From Salinibaculum sp. SYNS191 (GTDB taxonomy: Archaea > Halobacteriota > Halobacteria > Halobacteriales > Haloarculaceae): a stretch of DNA of 64,000 nt. The stretch lies in NCBI RefSeq assembly GCF_037338445.1, contig NZ_CP147838.1, positions 3,410,001 to 3,474,000 on the forward strand, given 5' to 3'. Both the position numbers and the translations under genes were made by a program. The notes under the pieces are model-generated. The model saw only the letters and a program-made list of their open reading frames with translations. It searched no databases and was not told the origin of the DNA. Below, one piece after another: positions 57,002 to 64,000 of this stretch (the first letter of the stretch is position 1; each line of letters opens with the position of its first letter).

Positions 57002-57295
57002 TCAGACCGGGTCGTCGGGGTCGTGGCGGTCCATCATCCGGTCGGCTTCCGCAGCGTACCGCGCGCGTCGCTCGGCGTCGTCAACGGGGACGAGGTCGTC
57101 GGGGCCGACCTCGATTGCGGCGGTGACCTCGGGCGCGGACCCGCCGAAGCGGTTGTACGCCCGCTCTTTCTGCAGGTAGCGCTCGCCGTCCGGCGTCGCG
57201 TAGACGATGACGAGGATGTGCGGCGAGTCCGCGGAGAACGTCCGTTCGACCATCCAAACCTGTTCGGTCTCCGTCGCCGAGTCCGTGGTGGGCAT
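57002..57295 (-). CDS. Small haloarchaeal protein, unknown function
   Basis: 97 residues. QVWMVERTFSADSPHILVIV, YATPDGERYLQKERAYNRFG, GSAPEVTAAIEVGPDDLVPV, then a polar helix ending DRHDPDDPV. No Cys or membrane segment; probably cytoplasmic. ATG 57295 is preferred over an in-frame extension. I know no family. It is convergent with the HalOD1 gene and divergent from the YkgJ gene. Confidence 0.68.
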   Translation of the reverse strand: MPTTDSATETEQVWMVERTFSADSPHILVIVYATPDGERYLQKERAYNRFGGSAPEVTAAIEVGPDDLVPVDDAERRARYAAEADRMMDRHDPDDPV

Positions 57296-57427
57296 ATCTG
57301 AAGCGAGGCCAGCGCCGGGGTCAACCGCACCGGCTGTTCTCAGCGTCTGGGAACGAACCGACGCCGGTCCGTGGCCGTGGCGGCCCACAGCGCGGGGTTT
57401 TTCGCCGTCGGCGGCGTAGGCCGCGCC

Positions 57428-57964
57428 GTGTCACCAGCCTCGGGCGACGTCGTGGAGGTTCACCCCGGCAGGGAGGCGGTCGTCGACTTCGACCCGTCGC
57501 TGACCTTCGAGTGCGTCGACGACTGCACGTGGTGCTGTCACCACGGCGTCCTCCTCTACGAACCGGACTTCCTCCGCCTCGCCGACTGCGCCTCGCTGGC
57601 GGAGGCGACCACGCAGGTCCGCGGCGAGGACTTCGTCCGGAAGGAGGCCAAAGACCGCGACGAGCACGTCGGCGACGACGGCGAGGCCTGCTTCTTCCTT
57701 CGCGACGACGGCCTCTGTACGCTGCACGCCGAACACGACTGGAAGCCGGCCCGGTGCTCGGTCTTTCCCCTCTCGGTCAGCGTTAAGGACGGCGACCGGA
57801 CGAGCCACCCCGGGGGCGACATCCACGTCTCGGTCCGGGACGCGGCACACGACCACTGCGAGGGACTGGACGTCTCCGAGCGGCGGGTCGTGGACAACCT
57901 CGACGCCTTTCTCCCGGCCGTGCTGTGGGACCTCGACAACCCCGACAGCCGGCGGGAACTCTAG
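57428..57964 (+). CDS. YkgJ-family cysteine cluster protein
   Basis: 178 residues (GTG start). Conserved Cys cluster: LTFECVDDCTWCCHHGVLLY (CxxxCxxCC), then ACFFLRDDGLCTLHAEHDWK, PARCSVFPLSVSVKDGD, and a final AHDHCEGL. This is the YkgJ/zinc-Fe-S candidate family of unknown function. The upstream in-frame ATG at 57371 adds only low-complexity residues. Its stop overlaps the convergent ZIP gene by 4 nt. Confidence 0.82.
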   Translation: MSPASGDVVEVHPGREAVVDFDPSLTFECVDDCTWCCHHGVLLYEPDFLRLADCASLAEATTQVRGEDFVRKEAKDRDEHVGDDGEACFFLRDDGLCTLHAEHDWKPARCSVFPLSVSVKDGDRTSHPGGDIHVSVRDAAHDHCEGLDVSERRVVDNLDAFLPAVLWDLDNPDSRREL

Positions 57965-58818
57965 ACGACCAGCAGCCAGGCACCGAAGACGGCGAGGCCG
58001 CCGATAGCCGTACTCGCCACCGCGTGCCCGCGGAGCCTGTCGAGCTGACTGTGGGAGTGCTCCGAGAGTGAACAGACCTGGTCGACCTCGCCGCCGACCT
58101 CACACGAGGGCAGGAAGTCCATCGCGACGTGGAGGAAGACGCCGGCGGCGAAGCCGAAGACGGCGGCGTTGAGAACGGCGATTTCGGGGACGGGGAGCGA
58201 CGCGGCGGGGATGGCCGTGAGACCGACACCGGCCGCGGGCAGCAACAGTGCGGAGACCGGCTTGCCACTCTCGCGCAGGCGGTGCGCGGCCGCGTAGCCC
58301 GCCGGTCCCTTGTGCGAGACGATTGCGAGGCCCAGCAGGAGGCCGAGGCCGGGCATCGACCCGTAGACGAGGCCGATGATAGCCCCGGCCGCCAGCGCGT
58401 GGGCGGTTATCTGTGCGGCCGTCACGTCCAGGCCGACGTCGATGTGCGAGAGGCGGTGGCCGATGACGTGGGCGCCGTAACCCACGATGAGCCCCGTGGC
58501 GACGCCGAAGCCCCCGATGCGGCCGTCGAGGTTGATGGCCTGGGGCAGCAGGAAGACGGCGGCGCTGGTGACCATCGCGCCGCTGGCGAGGCCGTACCCC
58601 CAGACGAGGCGTCGCGGGTACGAGGCACCAGCCCAGACGCTGAGTACCGCGCCGGCCGCCATCGCGACGAAGGCCGCCCACGAGATGACGAGCACTTTCG
58701 TCAGCTCTGTGAGGACGGCGAACCCCGACAGCGCGACCAGCGCGAGCGTCCCGCCGACCCCCAGCAGCGAAATGTCCCGGGCCGAGTTATTAACCTCGGC
58801 AGGCTCGTTAATACCCAT
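57961..58818 (-). CDS. ZIP family divalent metal transporter
   Basis: 285 residues with about eight helices. Family metal motifs: QITAHALAAGAIIGLVYG (H-x2-x4 in TM IV) and GLAIVSHKGPAGYAAAHRL (TM V, HK-type). A His-rich loop (GHRLSHIDVG) near TM III and SEHSHSQLDRLRGH near the C-terminus. Import of Zn2+ or a similar ion is likely. It ends within 4 nt of the convergent YkgJ gene. The ATG at 58818 is preceded by an AT-rich promoter (58822-58850). Confidence 0.88.
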   Translation of the reverse strand: MGINEPAEVNNSARDISLLGVGGTLALVALSGFAVLTELTKVLVISWAAFVAMAAGAVLSVWAGASYPRRLVWGYGLASGAMVTSAAVFLLPQAINLDGRIGGFGVATGLIVGYGAHVIGHRLSHIDVGLDVTAAQITAHALAAGAIIGLVYGSMPGLGLLLGLAIVSHKGPAGYAAAHRLRESGKPVSALLLPAAGVGLTAIPAASLPVPEIAVLNAAVFGFAAGVFLHVAMDFLPSCEVGGEVDQVCSLSEHSHSQLDRLRGHAVASTAIGGLAVFGAWLLVV

Positions 58819-58858
58819 TTTTAGCAAACACTGGATTCGAATTAATAAACCCTCCGCT

Positions 58859-59551
58859 TCAGGGGGTGGCGTCGCGCCAGGCCCGGCGGTCGAGGATGGC
58901 CCCGTCGACCGTCTCCGCGTCGGCGTCGCGGGCCGCCCAGAGGAACTGGTCGGCGGCGTCTTCCGGGTCCCGGCCCTGCCCGCCGGTGAGGTCAGTCGCG
59001 ACCTGGCCGGGGTCGACGACGCCGACGGCCTGGTCGAGGCCCGCGCCGAAGCGCACTGCGACGGCCTCTGCGGCGGCCTTCGAGACGGCGTAGGAGCCGT
59101 AGCCCGGCTGGGGGTCGCGGGCGACGACGCCCGAGGAGACCAGCACGCGGGCCGTCGGCGCGAGATGCGGGAGCGCCTCGCGGACGGTCGCGAAGACGCC
59201 GCGGGCGTTGGTGCGCATGTGGTCGTCGAAGGCAGCGTACGACTCCCGGGACAGCGGGGTCTCTCCAGGATGGCCGTGGTAGACGCCGGCGTTGGCGACG
59301 ACGCAGTCGATGTCCCCGCCCTCGCGGGCGGCCTGCTCCATCAGGCGCTCGACGTCGAACTCGTCGCGGACGTCCGCGCGGACCGGCGTTGCCTCCCCGC
59401 CGGCGGCGCCGATGGCGGACGCCACCTCCTCCAGCGGGTCGGCCTCGCGCGCACACAGGACCACGTGTGCACCGGCGTCGGCGAACCGGCGGGCGATGGC
59501 CGCCCCGATGCCGCGGCTCGCCCCGGTGACGACGGCTGTCTGTCCGTCCAT
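58859..59551 (-). CDS. SDR family oxidoreductase
   Basis: 230 residues. MDGQTAVVTGASRGIGAAIA (TGxxxGIG), VVANAGVYHGHPGET (NAG), RVLVSSGVVARDPQPGYGSY with the catalytic Ser-Tyr-Lys (GYGSYAVSKAAAE). 3-oxoacyl-ACP-reductase-like short-chain dehydrogenase with no clear substrate. It is located between ZIP and the carotenoid operon but transcribed away from both. Confidence 0.93.
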   Translation of the reverse strand: MDGQTAVVTGASRGIGAAIARRFADAGAHVVLCAREADPLEEVASAIGAAGGEATPVRADVRDEFDVERLMEQAAREGGDIDCVVANAGVYHGHPGETPLSRESYAAFDDHMRTNARGVFATVREALPHLAPTARVLVSSGVVARDPQPGYGSYAVSKAAAEAVAVRFGAGLDQAVGVVDPGQVATDLTGGQGRDPEDAADQFLWAARDADAETVDGAILDRRAWRDATP

Positions 59552-59671
59552 ACCCCGACGTGGGCGGCCACCGCAAAGTAGCTCCCGGACGGGATGGGCA
59601 CGAGCGACAGCGTGTCCACCCCACTGGTTTGGAAACCGGTTTATGGCGTTCGGGACGAAAGAGACGGTACG

Positions 59672-61156
59672 ATGACACGGCTCTCAGGGTCGACGGTGAC
59701 AGTCGTCGGCGCAGGTTTCGGCGGCCTCTCGACGGCGTGCTACCTCGCCGACGCGGGTGCCGACGTACGCGTGCTGGAGAAGAACGAGCAGGTCGGCGGC
59801 CGCGCGAGCCGGATGGAACGCGACGGCTTCCGCTTCGACATGGGCCCGTCCTGGTACATGATGCCCGACGTGTTCGAGCGCTTCTTCGGTCACTTCGACC
59901 GCCAGCCCTCCGACTACTACGACCTGGAACACCTGGACCCCCACTACCGGATGTTCTTCAAAGACGGGGACACCGTCGACGTCCGCCCGGACAAGGACTA
60001 CCTGCGTGACCTCTTCGAATCGTACGAGGACGGTGCCGGCGAGGCCTTCGAGGAGTACCTGGCGACCAGCGAGAAGCACTACGAGACGGCGATGGAGAAC
60101 TTCGTCTACGAGGACCGCTCGCGCCTGCGCGACTGGGTGGACCTGGACGTCGTCCGGGCGGCCCCGGTCGGGTTACAGCTCATCGGCTCGATGCAGAGCC
60201 ACGTCGAGAAGTACTTCGACAACCCGAAACTCCAGCAGATAATGCAGTACACGCTGGTCTTCCTCGGCGGGTCCCCGAAGAACACGCCGGCGCTCTATAA
60301 TATCATGAGCCACGTCGACTTCAACCTCGGCGTCTACTACCCCGACGGCGGCATCGGTGCCGTCGTCGACGGCGTCGCCGAACTCGGCTCGGAACTCGGC
60401 GTCACCTACGAGACCGGCGCGGCGGTCCGCGAGATAACGCGGCGCAAGCACGGCTTCCTCGTCGAGACCGACGACGAGACCTACCACCCCGAGTACGTGG
60501 TCAGCAACGCCGACTACGCCCACACCGAGCAGGAACTCCTGCCCGAACACGAGCGCCAGTACGACGCCGACTACTGGGAGAAACGGACCTACGCCCCCTC
60601 CGCGTACCTCATCTACCTCGGCGTCGAGGGCGACGTCGAGCCGCTGGCGCATCACACGCTGGTCCTGCCGACCGACTGGGACCCCCACTTCGAGCAAATC
60701 TTCGAGGACCCGGCCTGGCCCGACGAACCGGCCTACTACCTCTGTGTCCCCTCCAAGACCGACGACAGCGTCGCCCCGGAGGGCCACAGCAACCTCTTCC
60801 TGCTCGTCCCGATCGCGCCGGGACTGCACGACGGCGACGCGGTGCGCGAGGAGTACCGCGAGAAGATTCTCGCCGACATCGCCGAGAACACGGGCGTCGA
60901 CCTCCGGGACCGCATCGTCGTCGAGGAGCAGTTCAGCGTCAGCGACTTCGGCGAGCGGTACAACGCGACCGAGGGGACGGCACTCGGACTGGCGCACACG
61001 CTCCGGCAGACGTCGCTGCTGCGGCCGTCGAACCGGTCCTCGGCCGTCGACGGGCTGTACTTCACCGGGTCGTTCACGACGCCGGGCATCGGCGTCCCGA
61101 TGTGTCTCATCAGCGGCGAACACACGGCGAACGCACTCATCGAGGACCACGCGTAG
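59672..61156 (+). CDS. crtD: Carotenoid 3,4-desaturase (CrtI family)
   Basis: 494 residues. FAD motif TVTVVGAGFGGLSTACYLAD, then VLEKNEQVGGRASRMERDGF, FDMGPSWYMMPDVFERFFGH (CrtI family), TPALYNIMSHVDFNLGVYYP and the C-terminal FTGSFTTPGIGVPMCLISGE. In Haloarcula, a CrtI paralogue directly upstream of lyeJ and cruF is CrtD, the 3,4-desaturase of bacterioruberin synthesis; the order here is the same, so crtD is the likely role rather than phytoene desaturase. It heads the operon. Confidence 0.92.
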   Translation: MTRLSGSTVTVVGAGFGGLSTACYLADAGADVRVLEKNEQVGGRASRMERDGFRFDMGPSWYMMPDVFERFFGHFDRQPSDYYDLEHLDPHYRMFFKDGDTVDVRPDKDYLRDLFESYEDGAGEAFEEYLATSEKHYETAMENFVYEDRSRLRDWVDLDVVRAAPVGLQLIGSMQSHVEKYFDNPKLQQIMQYTLVFLGGSPKNTPALYNIMSHVDFNLGVYYPDGGIGAVVDGVAELGSELGVTYETGAAVREITRRKHGFLVETDDETYHPEYVVSNADYAHTEQELLPEHERQYDADYWEKRTYAPSAYLIYLGVEGDVEPLAHHTLVLPTDWDPHFEQIFEDPAWPDEPAYYLCVPSKTDDSVAPEGHSNLFLLVPIAPGLHDGDAVREEYREKILADIAENTGVDLRDRIVVEEQFSVSDFGERYNATEGTALGLAHTLRQTSLLRPSNRSSAVDGLYFTGSFTTPGIGVPMCLISGEHTANALIEDHA

Positions 61157-61158
61157 GT

Positions 61159-62046
61159 ATGAGCGAGGGGGTCACCGACCGGCTGTCGGAACTCGCACCG
61201 TCCGAGCAGTCGCTGCTGGGGTATCTCTTCTGGATGTCCCGCCCCCGCTTCTGGTTCTACCTCGCCGGCCCCGTCGTCGTCGGCGTGGTCTACGCTGCCG
61301 AGTCGACCGCCGACTTCTTCACGCCGGTCACCGTCGGGATGTTCCTCTACTTCCTGATTCCCGCCAACGTCTTCCTGTACGGCATCAACGACATCTTCGA
61401 CAGGGACGTCGACGAGCACAACCCGAAAAAGAGCGACGAGGGCAAGGAGGTCCAGTACAGCGGCGACGGCATCGTGGTGATGCTCGTCTACCTGATGAGC
61501 GCGACCGGCGTACTCCTCGTGCCGTTTCTCCCCTTCGAGGGCGTCTACGTGCTCGCGGCCTTCTTCGCGCTCGGCGCACAGTACAGCGCGCCGCCGCTGC
61601 GCCTGAAGACGACGCCGTTTCTCGACTCGCTGTCGAACGGGCTGTACATCCTGCCCGGCGTCGTCGCCTACCTCGTCGTCGCCCGGACGTTCCCGCCGCT
61701 GCTCGCCGTCGCCGGCGGGTGGCTCTGGACGATGGCGATGCACACCTTCTCGGCGGTGCCGGACATCGAACCCGACCGCGCGGCCGGCATCCAGACGACT
61801 GCCACCTTCCTCGGCGAGCGCGGCGCGCTGGCGTACTGCGGGCTCGTCTGGCTGGCCGCGGCCGTCCTGATGGGGCTGGTCCACCCGTTCCTCGGCGGCG
61901 TCTTCGCCGTCTACCCCGTCTTCGTCGTCGGTATCGTCGCCGCGAGCGTCGACATCGACCGGGCGTACTGGTGGTTCCCGGTGCTCAACACGCTGGCCGG
62001 GATGGTGCTGACGATGGGCGCAATCTGGGGGCTGCTGTATGGGTGA
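61159..62046 (+). CDS. lyeJ: Lycopene elongase / 1,2-hydratase (UbiA prenyltransferase family)
   Basis: 295 residues, about nine helices. First Asp motif in VFLYGINDIFDRDVDEHNPK (NDxxDxxxD) and a second in AVPDIEPDRAAGIQTTATFL. It adds C5 units to lycopene and hydrates it on the way to C50 bacterioruberin. It starts 2 nt after crtD and overlaps cruF by 8 nt. ATG 61159 follows the crtD stop. Membrane protein. Confidence 0.94.
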   Translation: MSEGVTDRLSELAPSEQSLLGYLFWMSRPRFWFYLAGPVVVGVVYAAESTADFFTPVTVGMFLYFLIPANVFLYGINDIFDRDVDEHNPKKSDEGKEVQYSGDGIVVMLVYLMSATGVLLVPFLPFEGVYVLAAFFALGAQYSAPPLRLKTTPFLDSLSNGLYILPGVVAYLVVARTFPPLLAVAGGWLWTMAMHTFSAVPDIEPDRAAGIQTTATFLGERGALAYCGLVWLAAAVLMGLVHPFLGGVFAVYPVFVVGIVAASVDIDRAYWWFPVLNTLAGMVLTMGAIWGLLYG

Positions 62047-62893
62047 GTTGCGACGGCCCACCGACCGGGTCGACGTCGAGCGAGGGCTCGACAGAGTGGT
62101 CGCCGAGAACCGCTTCACCATCGCCGTGGTCTTCCCGCTCGTCGGCGCAGTGCTGCTGCTGGCCAGCGCCGAGGACCTCCTCCCGGCGATTCTGGCCTTC
62201 AATCCCTACCTCGTCCTGACGGGCGTACTCGTGATGCGTGCCCCGCTGATCGCCGGCCTGCTGCCGCTGATTCGCCGCCGGGGTGCGCTCGCGCTCGGCG
62301 CGCTGACCGCCTACGCCTACGGCATCGAGTGGATTGGCGCGACCACCGGCTTCCCCTACGGCGACTTTCACTACGACATCCCGCTGGGGCCGATGGTGTT
62401 CGACACGATTCCGGTGGGTCTGCCGGTGTTTTTCCTGCCGCTCGTGCTCAACAGTTACCTCCTCTGTTTGCTCCTGCTGGGCGACCGCGCCCGGTCGGCG
62501 CTCGTTCGGCTCCCGGTGGTCGTCGCCGCCGTCCTCGCCGTCGACCTGGTGCTCGACCCCGCGGCGGTCGCCCTCGGCTTCTGGGACTACGGCGGCGGCG
62601 TCTACTACGGCGTCCCGCTGTCGAACTACGCGGGGTGGGTGCTGAGCGCGACGGTGGCGACCGTCCTCGTCGACGCCGCCTTCGACCACGACGCGCTGGT
62701 CGAGCGCGTCCAGGGCTGTCCGTACATGCTGGACGACCTGGTGAGCTTCGTGGTGCTGTGGGGTGCCGTCAACGCCTTCTACGGGGCGTGGATACCGGTC
62801 GCTGTCGCGGCGCTCTTCGCGGCCGGGTTGCTCCGACTGGACCGGTTCGACTTCGCCGTCTGGCGTGGCGCAGCGGGGCGACAGTCGGGGTAA
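62039..62893 (+). CDS. cruF: C50 carotenoid 2'',3''-hydratase (CruF family)
   Basis: 284 residues, about eight helices: VVFPLVGAVLLLASAEDLLP; GIEWIGATTGFPYGDFHYDI; PLGPMVFDTIPVGLPVFFLP; LDPAAVALGFWDYGGGVYYG; VPLSNYAGWVLSATVATVLV. CruF proteins hydrate the terminal double bonds; in haloarchaea this gives bacterioruberin from bisanhydrobacterioruberin. It is the last gene of crtD-lyeJ-cruF, ending 21 nt before the convergent crtB stop. Confidence 0.92.
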   Translation: MGELRRPTDRVDVERGLDRVVAENRFTIAVVFPLVGAVLLLASAEDLLPAILAFNPYLVLTGVLVMRAPLIAGLLPLIRRRGALALGALTAYAYGIEWIGATTGFPYGDFHYDIPLGPMVFDTIPVGLPVFFLPLVLNSYLLCLLLLGDRARSALVRLPVVVAAVLAVDLVLDPAAVALGFWDYGGGVYYGVPLSNYAGWVLSATVATVLVDAAFDHDALVERVQGCPYMLDDLVSFVVLWGAVNAFYGAWIPVAVAALFAAGLLRLDRFDFAVWRGAAGRQSG

Positions 62894-62914
62894 GAAGAAC
62901 GGAACGGGGAGTCC

Positions 62915-63874
62915 CTACTCGGGGTGGGGAACGTGGGAGTGGTCGTCGGAGTCCGAGTCGGCGGCGTCGGCCCGTGGAACCGGGCTGACCCGGCGGAACA
63001 CGGTGACGGGGTCCTTGAACCGCCGCCAGTTCCACCAGGTCCGGGCGACGACCAGCATCTTCCGGGGCGTCGACAGGGAGGGTCGGGTCGAGATGACGTC
63101 GAACTCCTGGCGGCGGACGAGGCGGTGGTGTTCCGCGTACAGCGTCGCCGCGAGCAGGACCGCGAACTGGCAGTCCTCGGGGAGGTACTCGATGCCGGCG
63201 ACGCCCTCGCGGTAGAGCTGTTCGGCGCGGCGGAGTTCCGACTGGACGGCACGGCGGAAACCGGGCGTACACTCCTCGTCGCGGAGTTGCTGGACGGTCA
63301 CGTCGTACTCGTCGAGCGTCTCCATCGGGAGGTACACCCGGTCCAGGTCCCGGATGTCCTCGCGGACGTCGCGGATGAAGTTCGTCAACTGGAAGGCCTC
63401 GCCGAGCGCGCCGGCGTGCGGGCTGGCCGCCGCGCGGTCCTCGGGGTCCATCAGCGCGCACATCATGTGGCCGACGGCCGCCGCGGACCCGCGCATGTAC
63501 CCCTCCAGGTCCTCGTAGGTCTCGTAGCGGTCGGTGTCGATGTCGGCGAGCATCGCGTCGATGAACTCGTCGACCTCCTCGTCGGGAATGCCGTGCTCCT
63601 CGCGGATCTCCGCAAAGGCGTCGACCACCGGTTCGTCGGCGGGTTCGTTGCCCAGTGCCGCCTGCCGAATCTCCTCCAGCTGCTCGCGCTGCTGGTCGGG
63701 CGTCAGTTCCTGGTCGCCGTCGACCACCTCGTCGGCGATGCGGAAGAACCCGTACAGGACGTAGGTCGGGCTCCGAATCCGGGCCGGCAGGAGACGAGTC
63801 GCGTAGTAGAACGTCTGGCCAGTTTCCTTGTGGATGGCCTTTCCTCTGTCGAGCTGGGACTCGTTCACACTCAC
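62915..63874 (-). CDS. crtB: Phytoene synthase
   Basis: 319 residues. Joins two geranylgeranyl diphosphates to phytoene. Two Asp-rich motifs: YGFFRIADEVVDGDQ (first DxxxD) and FQLTNFIRDVREDIRDLDRV (second), with YMRGSAAAVGHMMCALM and YFA-like helix patterns. The N-terminus lacks extensions. It is convergent with crtD-lyeJ-cruF, so it is transcribed independently. The 63875-64000 end of the window holds its upstream region and no gene. Confidence 0.95.
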   Translation of the reverse strand: MSVNESQLDRGKAIHKETGQTFYYATRLLPARIRSPTYVLYGFFRIADEVVDGDQELTPDQQREQLEEIRQAALGNEPADEPVVDAFAEIREEHGIPDEEVDEFIDAMLADIDTDRYETYEDLEGYMRGSAAAVGHMMCALMDPEDRAAASPHAGALGEAFQLTNFIRDVREDIRDLDRVYLPMETLDEYDVTVQQLRDEECTPGFRRAVQSELRRAEQLYREGVAGIEYLPEDCQFAVLLAATLYAEHHRLVRRQEFDVISTRPSLSTPRKMLVVARTWWNWRRFKDPVTVFRRVSPVPRADAADSDSDDHSHVPHPE

Positions 63875-64000
63875 TAGACACGACCCTAGACCGTGTAAGT
63901 TAGATACCTAATGAATTTGGGTTAGTGGGGATCGGAGCCGTCAATCGCCCCACTGCGGGCCTCCCGCCCGGTGGAGGGTGGATATACACAGGTGTACTTT

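Noticed and set aside
59672..61156. Phytoene desaturase (crtI) as the role of the first carotenoid gene
   Set aside because: The same order crtD-lyeJ-cruF in Haloarcula has the 3,4-desaturase at this place; family-level similarity cannot tell the two apart, so crtI is kept only as an alternative.

Overview
The window comes from a haloarchaeon. The DNA is very GC-rich with strong third-position GC bias, and the predicted proteins are acidic (Asp/Glu-rich) with many Tat-type twin-arginine lipoproteins. Gene starts often sit 25-30 nt below a TATA-like box, as expected for leaderless transcripts. Marker genes agree: archaeal DnaG, aIF5A, aIF1A, transcription factor S, deoxyhypusine synthase, and a bacterioruberin cluster (crtD-lyeJ-cruF with crtB). 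A relative of Haloarcula/Halomicrobium is my guess from memory of gene content; genus is not resolved. Almost all of the window looks like chromosomal core; I see no transposase, integrase, CRISPR array, rRNA or tRNA.

Layout. 1-3979: a DUF2071 fragment, a lipoprotein/DUF5518 pair, a DCC thiol oxidoreductase with PLP synthase pdxS, and a DUF1405 membrane protein. 4053-8402: a truncated RND transporter start, a HFX_2341/DUF6293-type regulator, and several small proteins with Cys-pair zinc fingers, three of which are one-helix membrane proteins with a C-terminal ribbon, around a zinc alcohol dehydrogenase. 8542-16721: dnaG, GNAT, a DUF92 membrane protein divergent from a short cis-prenyltransferase homologue, a tandem structured repeat, two lipoproteins, a PNPOx-family protein, full-length uppS and a cold-shock gene. 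16806-20385: siroheme and haem entry enzymes (precorrin-2 dehydrogenase, hemA), CBS, pterin dehydratase and HAD genes. 20460-29335: hsp20-ubiB, aIF5A-agmatinase, a zinc-finger/acidic protein, Nif3, an oxidoreductase pair, and deoxyhypusine synthase.

29348-35476 holds a large membrane coiled-coil protein, a broken small gene, and two secreted subtilases, the second followed at once by a BsuPI-like protease-inhibitor-domain protein. 35481-42786: DUF4382 lipoprotein, trpB, glycine-zipper peptide, phoD, two more cold-shock genes, aIF1A, CapA-like phosphoesterase and small unknowns. 42861-52671: a cation/proton antiporter with RCK domains, pckA after a long AT-rich leader, SRAP, a thioredoxin-fold lipoprotein with a membrane partner, an ornithine cyclodeaminase-type enzyme and ilvD. 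52777-57964: a beta-RFAP-synthase-like GHMP protein, a RAD55-like ATPase, a ribbon-helix-helix/coiled-coil/zinc-ribbon operon, tfs, and HalOD1 and YkgJ proteins. 57961-63874: a ZIP transporter, an SDR, and the carotenoid genes.

Two observations stand out. First, two tandem 65-nt modules exactly 99 nt apart (12527-12690) fold into three hairpins each, with compensatory base changes between copies. Second, the short cis-prenyltransferase homologue (11930-12538) has lost the catalytic Asp but keeps a C-terminal RxG, while the full-length UppS (14914-15852) keeps the catalytic Asp but lacks RxG. That is the division of labour seen in heteromeric cis-prenyltransferases.
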